38,727 nucleotides of DNA from Candidatus Moranbacteria bacterium CG_4_9_14_3_um_filter_44_28 (GTDB lineage Bacteria > Patescibacteriota > Minisyncoccia > Moranbacterales > UBA11712), in contig PFVO01000007.1 of the NCBI GenBank assembly GCA_002790655.1, positions 1 through 38,727 on the forward strand. Reading direction: 5' to 3'. Below, piece after piece: positions 6,974-15,085 of the stretch (the first letter of the stretch is position 1; each line of letters starts with the position of its first letter). The notes beneath the pieces were generated by a model. That model was not told the origin of the DNA, made no database searches, and saw nothing but the letters and a program-made list of their open reading frames with translations. The position numbers and the translations under genes were made by a program.

Positions 6974-7972
6974 TCAGCCCCTGATTGCCCCAATTACCCT
7001 GATTATCCTAACCAACCCGAAATAAAAAATTGAAAACAAAACAATGAAAATCACTTTTCCCATCGCCGAAACATTGAGCGCGACGAGTCCGATCAAAATG
7101 CTCGCCGCCGCGACCAAAACCACAATCAATCGCTCGTCTAATCCCAATTTTAGCAGTTTATGGTGCAGATGTCGATTGTCTCCGCCGGAAAATATCGACT
7201 GTCCGGCTCGATGCCTTTCCCAGACCACATTCGCAAGATCCAAAACTGGAATAAGCGTCGCCATGAGAACGGTCGCGATTTTGGCTCCGGCGAAAATGGA
7301 GAGGCTCGCCAGAAGAAAGCCGAAAAACCAAGCTCCCGATGTTCCCGCCAGAATTTTGGCCGGATGCCAGTTGAAAACCAGAAATCCCAAAATTGCCCCA
7401 CCGGCAATCGCGGCGAGTATCGCCACTGCCGGCTGGTTGACGTGTGGCAGAAGGCTCAAGAAAAAAATCGTCCCAAGAGCCACGAGCGTCACGCTTGCGG
7501 AAAGACCGTCAATTCCGTCGAGCCAGTTGAGGGAGTTTATGAAAAGTAAAAAGTAAAAAGTAAAAATGAAAAAGTACAGAAATGGATTATTTAAATTTAT
7601 TATGCCACCGAAAGGATTAGTAATGTAATCACTTTTCACTCCAAAACTTATCGCAGAAACAGCAATAACAATTTGAGCCGCCAACTGCCATTTCCAGTTT
7701 ATATTCTTGAGATCGTCCCAAAAGCCAAAAATGAGAATCATGAGACTCCCAACGATTATTCCGGATATGGGCCGAGTTATCACTAGATCGGCGTTGAAAA
7801 AAATTGCTAAGACAAAAATGAGAATCACAACTCCCCCGCCAAGTCTTTTAAGGCTAAGCCTTAGCGGCGAAGGCTTAGCCTTAAAATTGCAACCTATCCG
7901 CAACAAAAACCAAATCGCGATGGTCGAAAAAATAAAAGAAAAAAGAAATGGGAGAATAAATTTTGTCTGCAC
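6974..7972 (-). CDS. MraY/WecA-family polyprenyl-phosphate sugar-1-phosphate transferase
   Basis: Multi-pass membrane enzyme of glycosyltransferase family 4, which transfers a sugar phosphate such as GlcNAc-1-P to undecaprenyl phosphate, the first step for cell-surface glycans. About ten hydrophobic segments are present. Diagnostic motifs are NSLNWLDGIDGLSA (catalytic Asp pair region, about residues 147-160) and GGDNRHLHHKLL near 264-275, the HxxHH-type motif of the WecA side. FGFWDDLKN near 82-90 is the DD motif. The 41-bp palindrome at 7845-7885 codes for KAKPSPLRLSLK (about 30-41) in the first cytoplasmic loop, where relatives usually have an RKxH stretch. It starts with GTG at 7972 and is coupled to the DUF192 gene. 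The substrate is not determined. Confidence 0.9.
   Translation of the reverse strand: MQTKFILPFLFSFIFSTIAIWFLLRIGCNFKAKPSPLRLSLKRLGGGVVILIFVLAIFFNADLVITRPISGIIVGSLMILIFGFWDDLKNINWKWQLAAQIVIAVSAISFGVKSDYITNPFGGIINLNNPFLYFFIFTFYFLLFINSLNWLDGIDGLSASVTLVALGTIFFLSLLPHVNQPAVAILAAIAGGAILGFLVFNWHPAKILAGTSGAWFFGFLLASLSIFAGAKIATVLMATLIPVLDLANVVWERHRAGQSIFSGGDNRHLHHKLLKLGLDERLIVVLVAAASILIGLVALNVSAMGKVIFIVLFSIFYFGLVRIIRVIGAIRG
7845..7885. repeat. 41-bp perfect palindrome inside the transferase gene
   Basis: Arms of 17 bp (TTTTAAGGCTAAGCCTT and its exact complement) with a 7-nt loop AGCGGCG. It lies in frame in the coding sequence and accounts for an atypical 12-residue stretch in the protein. Confidence 0.9.
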
Positions 7973-8005
7973 TTGACCGAAAGTTAGAATTATGATACTA
8001 TTGCA

Positions 8006-8034
8006 TATCGTAAGGCCTTGCCTTTACGATATAA
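8006..8034. repeat. Intergenic inverted repeat upstream of the transferase gene
   Basis: ATATCGTAAGGC, loop CTT, GCCTTTACGATAT; 12 paired bases with one bulged A. It lies upstream of the GTG start at 7972 and has no U-tract, so it is not a clear terminator. Confidence 0.7.
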
Positions 8035-8049
8035 TTTTGGCTTAATAAA

Positions 8050-8150
8050 TCGGGACGCGTGGAGGGATCTGCGCTCATAAGCAAATAGCAAGCCATAGAT
8101 TTAATTACCAAGATTTCTCGACTCCGCTTCGCTCCGCTCGAAATGACAAC
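8050..8150. repeat. Interspersed palindromic repeat, family R, copy 2 (decayed)
   Basis: Shows GGAGGGATCT, the AAGCAAATAGCAAGCC middle and the CTCGAAATGACA end. The left end is eroded. Confidence 0.7.
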
Positions 8151-8172
8151 AAAAAAATCATTCAGAAAAAAA

Positions 8173-8460
8173 TTATAGTGAATCCCCCAAATCAACCCAT
8201 TCCGGATTATTTTTCTCAATCAATTTTACTTTCTTTTCTCTTCTCCATCTCTTTAGTTGCTTCTCTCTTTCGATCGCGCTTGCGATGTTTGTGGTTTGTT
8301 CGTAGTACACCAGTTTGTCCATATTGTACTTTTTCGTAAATCCCGGTATTAATTTATTTTTGTGCTGCCAGACTCTTTTCGGTAAATTACTAGTGACGCC
8401 GATATACAAAGTTCTTGAATTATTAGTCATTATATAAACTGCGCAATAGTCATATTTCAT
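8173..8460 (-). CDS. GIY-YIG family small endonuclease
   Basis: A 95-aa single-domain GIY-YIG protein of the UvrC/YhbQ-like group. The motif reads VYIMTNNSRTLYIGVTSNLPKRVWQH, with the two Tyr groups and the conserved Arg (about residues 8-33), and the catalytic Glu is likely in the AIEREKQLKRWRREKK helix. I start it at the ATG at 8458-8460 (MKYDYC); the frame is open upstream to 8550, but that part is encoded by repeat R3 and does not resemble the family. It is bracketed by repeats on both sides, which suggests independent acquisition, but no mobile element is attached. Its role in DNA repair or mobility is unknown. Confidence 0.88.
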   Translation of the reverse strand: MKYDYCAVYIMTNNSRTLYIGVTSNLPKRVWQHKNKLIPGFTKKYNMDKLVYYEQTTNIASAIEREKQLKRWRREKKVKLIEKNNPEWVDLGDSL

Positions 8461-8472
8461 CTTTATTTTACT

Positions 8473-8636
8473 TGTCATCCCGAGCGGAGTCCCGCCTCGG
8501 CGGGACGCAGTCGAGAGATCTACGCGCATTAGCAATTGCTGGCCATACACTTATGCACAAAAATTTCTCCACTCCTCCGGCTTACGCCGGAGTTCGGTCG
8601 AAATGACAATAAAAAAATAATCGCTCGGGATGACAA
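8473..8636. repeat. Interspersed palindromic repeat, family R, copy 3, with two nested palindromes
   Basis: The R copy spans 8473-8610, with an extra half-copy CGCTCGGGATGACA at 8622-8636. Compared with the other copies it carries two small perfect palindromes: GTCCCGCC TC GGCGGGAC at 8489-8506 and CTCCGGC TTAC GCCGGAG at 8575-8592. Removing the first (21 nt) restores the R consensus exactly. Confidence 0.85.
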
Positions 8637-8676
8637 AATAAATACAATATACAAAATACCGGATACTAAATACCAG

Positions 8677-8713
8677 ATATCCCCCTCGCGGGGGACCACC
8701 CGTTAGGGTGGCT
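8677..8713. repeat. Double-hairpin repeat, copy 2
   Basis: Nearly identical (one C/T change) to 5006-5042. It overlaps the end of the glycosyltransferase gene and supplies its last two codons and the TAA stop. Confidence 0.85.
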
Positions 8714-10409
8714 CTTTCCTCACCTTTTCCGTTACCCAGAATTCGCCGAAATATTTGCCGAAAAGAATACGCGTTTGAGCGTCAACAGCCGGCATAGCAC
8801 CCAAAAAAGGCGCAATGATCGGAACCAATGTCCACTGGAGGAACATATAAATATATCTTTTGCGGGAATATTTCGCCGGCCGTGGCGGAAGAAGCATCAG
8901 ACTCAAAAACATCGAAATGACCAGACCCACCAAAGCCATGTTCATCAGATAGCGGGTTATATAGGGAAGATTGTGCGCCAAAACGCTTTGCCCGAATACC
9001 GATCCTCCGATTATAACCGGCAGCCACCCAAGAAGAGCAATGATGAAAGCGTTGGTCGCCCAGGACCAGTGACCCTCAAGCATAATGAAAAGATGGCGAA
9101 TTTTTTTGCGAAAAGGAATTTTCCGGTTGGCGAGAAGCGCCCGCGCCAAAAGCGGGAAGTTTTCAATTCCGTAAGCCCAGCGCCGTTTCTGTTTGTACTG
9201 ATTGACGATTGTTTTCCAGTAACCCTTTGCCAGCACCGCGTCGAGGGAAACCGGAAGATAGATGGGCTTGACTTCATAATCGCCGTTAAAATAGGCGTAA
9301 CATTTCCAAAAAATGAGACTGTCTTCCGAAATCACGTTCACCGGCCAATAGCCGACGTCAACAATCGTTTTCAGAGGCTCCGAATGAGAGGAAAAGGTGA
9401 CCATATGTTCCGGCCGCATTGCTTCGACCATATGCCAAAACGAGGAACCGGTGACGATGATCCTCACGAAAGCGTTCGTATCCCAGATATTGTTGTGGTA
9501 CATCGGGAGCGGCTGATAGGCAAATTGGAGGCGTCTCGGCTCGGTAATATACTTAAGAGTCAGCGCCGCAAAATACTGGGGATGAGCGCAGGTGTCGCAG
9601 TCAAAATTGGAAAGAATGACGTTTTCAAGAGGAATATTTTTAGCTTCAAGATACTTCTTCAATTCTTTTGCCGCATAGGTCGCATTTGCCGATTTCATTT
9701 TCATCTCGCCCGGCATAACTTTGTGAACCGTCGTGATAAAATCAAAAAATTTTCCCTCAAATTTCTCCTTAAGATATTTAATTTTGCGATTTCTTCTTTG
9801 AGAATCCTCTCTTTCCTCAGTCGCCAGCAGTATGATGAATTTTTCGTTGGGATATTTTGAATCCGCGACAGCCTGGATGGCCGGCTCGATTATTTGAGCG
9901 TCTTCATTGGCCGTAGGAAGCATAACGGCGTGATAAACTTCCTCCCACCCCAGAAATTTTGACTTGTCTCTTTTGAGAACTTCATTTATTTCCTTTCTCA
10001 ATTCTCTCACAGCGCGCAATTTCTTTTTGATTTTTTTCCGCTTTCGGGAGAAAAAGAGCCAGCGTTTTCCAAAGTACTCTTTTTTTATTTTTTTATACTC
10101 ACTTGAGATTTCATCGAAAAAATTCTCCGGTTTGTCCAGTTTCCGGCAGGCATTCATCCAGTCAATTCTCTTATGGCGCTGCATTTTTCGGAAAGCGACT
10201 ATTGAATAAGCGGCAATATAGATTGTTCTGTAAAGCCAGTAAATATCGAAAGCAATTATAAAAACTGCCACCCATACCGGCAGCAGAAAGGAAAAAACAA
10301 ACATACCGATCAGCGTGAACCAAGTTAGGACGCCGGGAATCACCTCAAAAAAACGCTGGAGGCGGTGGTCGCGGGGATCAGTTGCGCGAGGATCGGGATA
10401 GGAAAACAT
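8703..10409 (-). CDS. Membrane glycosyltransferase family 2 (cellulose synthase-like)
   Basis: Processive-type GT2 enzyme in the membrane, probably building a surface polysaccharide. Two N-terminal membrane segments (about residues 28-75) precede a long basic helical region (80-145). The GT-A catalytic domain contains SNFDCDTCAHPQ (the DxD-type motif, near 265) and QKRRWAYG (QxxRW motif, near 408-415), followed by four C-terminal membrane segments (about 440-545). At 568 aa it lacks a PilZ domain. The stop codon and the last residues EPP come from the repeat at 8677-8713. The 131-aa membrane protein gene lies upstream, with repeat M3 between. Confidence 0.9.
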   Translation of the reverse strand: MFSYPDPRATDPRDHRLQRFFEVIPGVLTWFTLIGMFVFSFLLPVWVAVFIIAFDIYWLYRTIYIAAYSIVAFRKMQRHKRIDWMNACRKLDKPENFFDEISSEYKKIKKEYFGKRWLFFSRKRKKIKKKLRAVRELRKEINEVLKRDKSKFLGWEEVYHAVMLPTANEDAQIIEPAIQAVADSKYPNEKFIILLATEEREDSQRRNRKIKYLKEKFEGKFFDFITTVHKVMPGEMKMKSANATYAAKELKKYLEAKNIPLENVILSNFDCDTCAHPQYFAALTLKYITEPRRLQFAYQPLPMYHNNIWDTNAFVRIIVTGSSFWHMVEAMRPEHMVTFSSHSEPLKTIVDVGYWPVNVISEDSLIFWKCYAYFNGDYEVKPIYLPVSLDAVLAKGYWKTIVNQYKQKRRWAYGIENFPLLARALLANRKIPFRKKIRHLFIMLEGHWSWATNAFIIALLGWLPVIIGGSVFGQSVLAHNLPYITRYLMNMALVGLVISMFLSLMLLPPRPAKYSRKRYIYMFLQWTLVPIIAPFLGAMPAVDAQTRILFGKYFGEFWVTEKVRKEPP

Positions 10410-10415
10410 GAAAAG

Positions 10416-10525
10416 TCTCTACGAATTACGAATCAAATACGAATATACGAATGAATGTTCAGGCTTTAATCGCATGAAATAAGATTGATTCGTATATTCG
10501 TACAAAATTCGTAGTTCGTAGAGAA
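10416..10525. repeat. AT-rich palindromic repeat, family M, copy 3
   Basis: Ends TCTCTACGAATTACGAATC and the matching inverted GTAGTTCGTAGAGA. On the minus strand it starts 2 nt after the stop codon of the 131-aa membrane gene. Confidence 0.85.
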
Positions 10526-10526
10526 A

Positions 10527-10922
10527 TCAAAAATTAATCAGTATCACGCTTCCCAATCCAACCGCCATCAGACATTGAATCACCAGCGCCATCAGGGCAA
10601 AAAGATACGAGATCAGCCTTTCTTTGTAATAGAAAAATCTCGAGAGGACAACGTTTACCAAAAGAAAAGCGAGGGCAAGCGCCGGCATAAGAAAAACATT
10701 TCGCCAGTCGCCAATAGCATCTATTCCAAAATAGACATTGTAGTGCAGAATCATCGGCTGATCTGTCGGCTTGACTATCCGCCAAATCGCAAACCACATT
10801 CCCGCGTTAGCCAAAAGAGCCAGAGCAAAAGAAAAAAACACCGTCGGATCGGTCCAATACCCGTGCCAGAAGAATCTATGAAATTTTTTCCGAAGTTTGT
10901 TTTTCCAGTCTTTGTTCATCAT
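10527..10922 (-). CDS. Conserved-looking membrane protein of unknown function
   Basis: Not recognised as a named family. The 131-aa protein has a basic N-terminus (DWKNKLRKKFHRFF) and three predicted membrane segments at about residues 27-48, 75-95 and 104-129. The loop QPMILHYNVYFGIDAIGDW between the first two is a polar patch resembling DUF1648-like membrane proteins, where HYN is part of the motif; this comparison is from memory. The start overlaps the end of rmuC by 47 nt in another frame, so both are probably on one transcript. Function unknown. Confidence 0.75.
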   Translation of the reverse strand: MMNKDWKNKLRKKFHRFFWHGYWTDPTVFFSFALALLANAGMWFAIWRIVKPTDQPMILHYNVYFGIDAIGDWRNVFLMPALALAFLLVNVVLSRFFYYKERLISYLFALMALVIQCLMAVGLGSVILINF

Positions 10923-11967
10923 CCTGTCCGCTAGTTAATTTATCTTGTTTTTCTTCTTCCAGTTCAATTACTCTCGTTTTTTCTAAGCGCATTTCATATC
11001 TGTCCATTTTTTTCTCCGTATCAATATATTTATTGTGAGCATTTTTCAGGTGCCCTCCCAGTATCAAAAAATCATCTCTTATTTTTCTAAAATCATTTTC
11101 AATCCGACCAATTTCCTGAAGAATTTTACTTATATTTTTTGCGATCTGATACTGCCGAATTCCTCTCATTACGGTCACAAGATAGACATAAAAAGTGCTG
11201 GGAGAAACCGGAAAGACTTTTTTTCTGGTCGCGTAGGCATAAAACTCTCCAAAATTATGACTTATCATCTGATGATAAACATTTTCTGCCGGAATATACA
11301 TAAAAGCAAAATTGGTGGTTCCCTCTCCCGGCAAAATATACTTTTTTGATATTGAATCGATGTGTTTTCTGACGTCAATTAAAAATTGCTTTGCAAACAT
11401 CTTTTTTTCGTCTTCATTGTCAACTTCAATTGTTTTCTTAAAATTTTCCAGAGGGAATTTAGAATCAACAGGTATGATTTCTTTATCTAATTTTACAATT
11501 GCGTCCACTATATCACCGCTCTTAAAAGAATATTGCAATTCATATTGGTCTCTGCTTAACACCTGTTTTAGCATATTTTCAAGAAAGAATTCTCCTAATC
11601 CTCCTCTCATTTTTGGAGTTTTTAACACTTCTTGCAATGAAGCGATATCTTTCCCCACATCATGCAATTTTTTCGTCTCCTCGTGAAGAGACACCAAGTG
11701 CGTCTTTACATCCGTAAATGAACGGTAAACCCTATCTACGCTCACCGAATGCTCTCCTAATCTCTGATCAACGCTCTTCTGGATCGTTCCCAGGTTTTGT
11801 GAAAGAAGCTGAATCTGGTTAGTGATATTCGAAACTATTTCCGCATTTTTCCGGTCAAGCTCCTGGCTCGCTTTTTCATTAAGTTTTCGGCGCAAAGAGA
11901 GAATAAAGCCCGCGAGGGCCAGGATAATGAGGATGAGAAGAAAAATAAAAAAGTATATAAGAGACAT
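10876..11967 (-). CDS. rmuC: RmuC family protein
   Basis: RmuC limits recombination at inverted repeats and DNA ends in E. coli; it is a nuclease-like protein with a coiled coil. Here a single membrane segment (about residues 2-22) is followed by a coiled coil (25-110) and the conserved RmuC domain (about 115-300). Within that domain are MRGGLGEFFLENML, DAIVKLDKEIIPVDSKFPLENF and NFAFMYIPAENVYHQMI, all typical. I place the start at the ATG at 11967, because the ATG at 11985 lies in repeat R4. The length of 363 aa is within the range of short RmuC proteins. Its link to inverted repeats is notable in a region so rich in palindromes. Confidence 0.92.
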   Translation of the reverse strand: MSLIYFFIFLLILIILALAGFILSLRRKLNEKASQELDRKNAEIVSNITNQIQLLSQNLGTIQKSVDQRLGEHSVSVDRVYRSFTDVKTHLVSLHEETKKLHDVGKDIASLQEVLKTPKMRGGLGEFFLENMLKQVLSRDQYELQYSFKSGDIVDAIVKLDKEIIPVDSKFPLENFKKTIEVDNEDEKKMFAKQFLIDVRKHIDSISKKYILPGEGTTNFAFMYIPAENVYHQMISHNFGEFYAYATRKKVFPVSPSTFYVYLVTVMRGIRQYQIAKNISKILQEIGRIENDFRKIRDDFLILGGHLKNAHNKYIDTEKKMDRYEMRLEKTRVIELEEEKQDKLTSGQDDEQRLEKQTSEKIS

Positions 11968-11979
11968 AGAAATTTTTAT

Positions 11980-12094
11980 TGTCATCCCGAGCGCAGTCGA
12001 GGGATCTTCGTAAATTATCTAATGGCAAGCTACTGCCTATTCATATAGATTCCTCCACGCATCCCGATAAATCAGGATTTGGTCGGAATGACAA
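11980..12094. repeat. Interspersed palindromic repeat, family R, copy 4
   Basis: Starts TGTCATCCCGAGCGCAGTCGAGGG... and ends GGTCGGAATGACA. A decayed nested palindrome, ATCCCGAT AA ATCAGGAT, is at 12061-12078. Confidence 0.85.
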
Positions 12095-12104
12095 CCCAAG
12101 AAAC

Positions 12105-12704
12105 CTACTTTCTCCTATTCGCTATCTCCTTCAAATTCGGGATTTTGCAGATGATTTCTTCATAGGGATTTTCCAGAAATTCCATAATGAATTTGTCGAG
12201 CATGTCGGTCCGGTACTTAAACTCTTCCAAACTCAAAAGAGAATAATTTATTTCCTTTCCCACTTCAGCTTCCATATTTTCCAAAAGATGCTTCAGCTTG
12301 GCCTTGCTTAATTCGTCGCCGACAATAAGAAGATCTGCCTTTCCTTTCGGATAATTCAAAAATACTCCCGAAATCAGGGCCAGTTTCACTCTTCCAAGGT
12401 TTTTTATCTGGCTCAGACTGCGGCATTCGGGCATAGTGTTTGATTTCATGACAAGATTGCGAAGCTCCGGATAGAAAATAAAATCCCGATTGGTGTGAAA
12501 AAACCTTCGCCTCTTCCTCATCCGGGTAATGATCATTCTCATTTTTGCAAGCTTTCCGAGCTCCCGATTAATATGCGCCGCATTTATTCTGTTTTTCTGG
12601 ACCAATTCCGAAAACGAATATTCCTGCTTGTCGTTGAGCATGAAGAATTTTATGAGCCGCGCTTTCACGCGGGAGTCAAAAAGCTGGGAAAATATTTCGG
12701 ACAT
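12105..12704 (-). CDS. Winged-helix DNA-binding protein with C-terminal nucleotidyltransferase-like region
   Basis: Probable transcription regulator. Residues about 1-85 form a winged helix: FDSRVKARLIKFFMLNDKQEYSFSELVQKN then a recognition helix NAAHINRELGKLAKMRMI and a basic wing ITRMRKRRRFFHTN. The C-terminal part (about 100-195) contains RVKLALISGVFLNYPKGKADLLIVGD, which resembles the beta-strand core of MNT-type nucleotidyltransferases with an aspartate (ADLLIVGD) but without a full catalytic GSxxxxxxxxSDxD set. I choose the ATG at 12704 because the upstream codons cover a promoter. Targets are unknown. Length 199 aa. Confidence 0.75.
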   Translation of the reverse strand: MSEIFSQLFDSRVKARLIKFFMLNDKQEYSFSELVQKNRINAAHINRELGKLAKMRMIITRMRKRRRFFHTNRDFIFYPELRNLVMKSNTMPECRSLSQIKNLGRVKLALISGVFLNYPKGKADLLIVGDELSKAKLKHLLENMEAEVGKEINYSLLSLEEFKYRTDMLDKFIMEFLENPYEEIICKIPNLKEIANRRK

Positions 12705-12746
12705 CGCATTAAAAAAGTTAATTTTAAGCTTCGAAAAACTGGTAAC

Positions 12747-12776
12747 AGTATAATCGTTTTTTGGAAAAAAGTCCAA
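12747..12776 (-). promoter_or_regulatory. Sigma-70-type promoter of the winged-helix gene
   Basis: Minus-strand TTGGAC (12776-12771), 18-nt spacer, TATACT (12752-12747). The start codon is 42 nt further on. Confidence 0.75.
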
Positions 12777-12795
12777 TCTCTTCGCGAAATACATA

Positions 12796-12862
12796 ACTTG
12801 TAACGCGCAATACAAGAGTTTTCAGGCAGGCTCCTTTTTTTCTTGCGTTATGCGTTGTAAGT
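12796..12862. repeat. Imperfect palindrome between divergent genes
   Basis: ACTTGTAACGCGCAATACAAGA pairs imperfectly with TCTTGCGTTATGCGTTGTAAGT. A related half (TTGCAACGCGCAA) lies at 14923-14934 just after the next gene, so the two may form a pair of copies around it. Confidence 0.6.
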
Positions 12863-12880
12863 CATACATCGCATGTCGAA

Positions 12881-12909
12881 TTGATATTTTTCGTTGTTTT
12901 CTCTATAAT
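12881..12909 (+). promoter_or_regulatory. Sigma-70-type promoter of the PP2C-like gene
   Basis: TTGATA (12881-12886), 17-nt spacer, TATAAT (12904-12909). Expected start of transcription is near 12916, about 12 nt before the ATG, leaving no room for a Shine-Dalgarno sequence. Confidence 0.85.
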
Positions 12910-12927
12910 GTTCCCAAAAGCCCGACT

Positions 12928-14916
12928 ATGACTCATCTATCCAAAAAACGCAAAAATGGCTATCCCAAGGGGGTTTTTAGGGATGTTTTTATCTGTTCCA
13001 AACAGGAGCTTTCCCCGTTTGGAACTGTTTTCACTTTCAGCGCGGACAACATCGAAGAGCAAAAACTGGGAACTATTTTCGGTATCATAAAAATCGACGA
13101 CCATTCGGAAAATTCTTCTTATGTGGCAAATTTGCTGACCTCCGTCATAAAAAAAGAATATTTTTCAAAACCTCATCGCCCGGCTGAAGAAAGTTTTGAG
13201 GCAAGTCTTCGCAAAGCCAACCTGGCTCTGGCGGAACTGGCCCGCCATGGATCGCTGGGCTGGTCCGGAAAATTGAATTTCACAAGCGGCGCGCTGGAGA
13301 GAAACAATCTGCATTTCGCCTGTCTGGGAAAAGTTTCCGTATATCTTTTGCGCGGCGGGCAAATTGCCGAAATAAGCCGCGATCTTGAAGAGGGGCTGGA
13401 TGCCGAAACGCATCCGCTCAAAACTTTTTCCAATATTTCAAGCGGCAAGCTGGAAAAAGGCGACAAATTGATTCTAACAACCTATGACCTTTCGGAAATA
13501 TTTTCCAAAGAAGAGCTCCGCCAGAATGCGGCTCACTTTTCCCGCGAGGAATTTCCGGGACTTCTTGAAATGTCACTTCGGGCCAACAGCGAGCTTGCCG
13601 GAATAATTGTCATTGATCTTGTTGACGAATCCGAAGCCAAGCCCGCCATTGTCGAGGCGCCCCTTATCGGCGGGGAAAAAATAAGGAAAATTGACTCGTT
13701 CGTCGGATTTCCCGAAGAAGAATCTTCAGCCGGCCCCGGTGCTTTGGCGCCTGGGGAAGAATTTCGTCTGACTTTCCGGCAAAAATTCCCGACGCTTTTG
13801 AAAAATCTTCCCGCTTATGTTTCTGACAAAGCAAAAAGGCTCTTTTTAAAGTTAGCTTCATTCTTTCAGCGCTCTTTATATAGAGAAAAGACGCTGTCGG
13901 CCATATACAGCTCGGGAAGAAAAATCGGACGGGGGCTGGCAGGCGCAAAAAACAAATTTCACTCACTCGAGCCCGCTAAAAAGAAGGCCGTTTTGGGAAT
14001 TTTGGGAGGCGTTGCCGCGATTGCGGCTGTCGCGCTGATTGTTTTCTGGACAAAGGGCAAAAAAGCCGCTGAACCGGCCCCGCAGCCGGGAAATGTTCCG
14101 GCTGAAACCCAGCTCCCTCTGGCTTTGGACGACATTGAAGCCAGAGCCGTTGAAAATATTGAAGAGGTTGCCAGTCTTCCGCAAGAAGGCAATCGGTTCG
14201 CCATTCTCGGCGAATCTTTGTACGCCATATCCGGAAAAGACAGAATCGTGACCAAAATCAATCTCGATTCAAAAGCTACAGAAGAAATAAAAAGCAGTCT
14301 TTCTTCCGGAAATTTCGGATTGATATCCGCTATGCCCCACCTAAAGGCCCTTTTCATTCTTACGGAAGACAAAAAAGTTATTGCCCTCACTCCCATCAAC
14401 AAAAATTTTCAGGACAACACCATCTCGCTTCCCGCAAATACAAGGGCGCGGGACATCAAAAGTTACCTGACCTACCTCTACATCTTAGACATAGCCAATA
14501 ATCAGGTCTACCGCTATCCCCGCGCCGAGGGCGGATTCGGTGAAGGCCAGGCCTGGCTAAGGTCTGTTTCTGACCTCAAAAACGCAAAAGGCATTGCCAT
14601 AAACGATGATTTATATCTTGCTGAAAACGAGAAAATCACCCCCTATCTTCAGGGCAAAAAAGATGAAAAAATCAATTTCGATTCTTCGCAAACTCCGCTT
14701 TCCATTGACATAATATATTCCGAACCGGAAATGGAATTCGTCTATGTTCTCGACAGCAAAAACCGCCGCATAGTGCGCTACACAAAAGACGGGAAAATCT
14801 CGGCGCAGTATCTGAATGAATCAATTTCAGAAGTCAAAGACTTCGCCGTTGACGAAAAAAACAAAACAATATATCTTCTTCAGGGAAATGAAATAAAGAA
14901 ATTTTCAATCGAATAG
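12928..14916 (+). CDS. Membrane protein with PP2C-like N-terminal domain and beta-propeller-like C-terminus
   Basis: No named family recognised. Residues about 20-230 look like a PPM/PP2C phosphatase fold: EQKLGTIFGIIKID, repeated strand/helix pattern, FACLGKVSVYLLRGGQIAEIS and GDKLILTTYDLSEIF. The metal-binding aspartates of active PP2C (the DG-type motifs) are not evident, so it may be an inactive relative. A membrane segment follows at about 352-374 (VLGILGGVAAIAAVALIVFW). Outside it, about 400-660 shows repeated short beta units (KAIAISG..., YVLDSKNRRIVRYTKDGKISAQYL) like a beta-propeller. The start at 12928 fits the promoter. Such an inside-outside layout suggests signalling or an envelope sensor, but this is inference. 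Length 662 aa. Confidence 0.65.
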   Translation: MTHLSKKRKNGYPKGVFRDVFICSKQELSPFGTVFTFSADNIEEQKLGTIFGIIKIDDHSENSSYVANLLTSVIKKEYFSKPHRPAEESFEASLRKANLALAELARHGSLGWSGKLNFTSGALERNNLHFACLGKVSVYLLRGGQIAEISRDLEEGLDAETHPLKTFSNISSGKLEKGDKLILTTYDLSEIFSKEELRQNAAHFSREEFPGLLEMSLRANSELAGIIVIDLVDESEAKPAIVEAPLIGGEKIRKIDSFVGFPEEESSAGPGALAPGEEFRLTFRQKFPTLLKNLPAYVSDKAKRLFLKLASFFQRSLYREKTLSAIYSSGRKIGRGLAGAKNKFHSLEPAKKKAVLGILGGVAAIAAVALIVFWTKGKKAAEPAPQPGNVPAETQLPLALDDIEARAVENIEEVASLPQEGNRFAILGESLYAISGKDRIVTKINLDSKATEEIKSSLSSGNFGLISAMPHLKALFILTEDKKVIALTPINKNFQDNTISLPANTRARDIKSYLTYLYILDIANNQVYRYPRAEGGFGEGQAWLRSVSDLKNAKGIAINDDLYLAENEKITPYLQGKKDEKINFDSSQTPLSIDIIYSEPEMEFVYVLDSKNRRIVRYTKDGKISAQYLNESISEVKDFAVDEKNKTIYLLQGNEIKKFSIE

Positions 14917-14940
14917 AAAAATTGCAACGCGCAAAAAGAA

Positions 14941-14966
14941 AAAGAGCGATTAACGCTCCTTTTTCT
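14941..14966 (+). terminator. Terminator of the PP2C-like gene
   Basis: Hairpin GAGCG ATTAA CGCTC (14944-14958) followed by CTTTTTCT. The stem is short. A run of A/G before it would also give a U-tract on the minus strand, so it may work in both directions. Confidence 0.65.
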
Positions 14967-14985
14967 AATTTCTTATTTGCAGATA

Positions 14986-15015
14986 TCATTTCAAGTTAAC
15001 TGTTGCTCCCGCTTC
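14986..15015 (-). pseudogene. Orphan copy of the rplL 3' end
   Basis: Encodes EAGATVNLK plus stop, the same nine residues that end rplL at 15086-15115. Sixteen or more bases are identical, but the last codons use different synonyms (AAC TTG AAA TGA against AAT CTT AAG TAA). It lies beyond the rplL terminator and has no start, so it is a remnant. Confidence 0.75.
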
Positions 15016-15044
15016 TCCCTTGTTTTTCTAAATCTTTGATTTAG

Positions 15045-15079
15045 CCAAAAACAAGAGGACCCCGCCGAATGGCGGGGTT
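15045..15079 (-). terminator. Rho-independent terminator of rplL
   Basis: Minus-strand hairpin ACCCCGCC ATTC GGCGGGGT (15078-15059) followed by CCTCTTGTTTTTGG. It lies 7 nt after the rplL stop codon. Confidence 0.85.
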
Positions 15080-15085
15080 CCAGCT

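Noticed and set aside
8461-8550. N-terminal extension of the GIY-YIG protein
   Set aside because: It is encoded by repeat R3 including an inserted palindrome.
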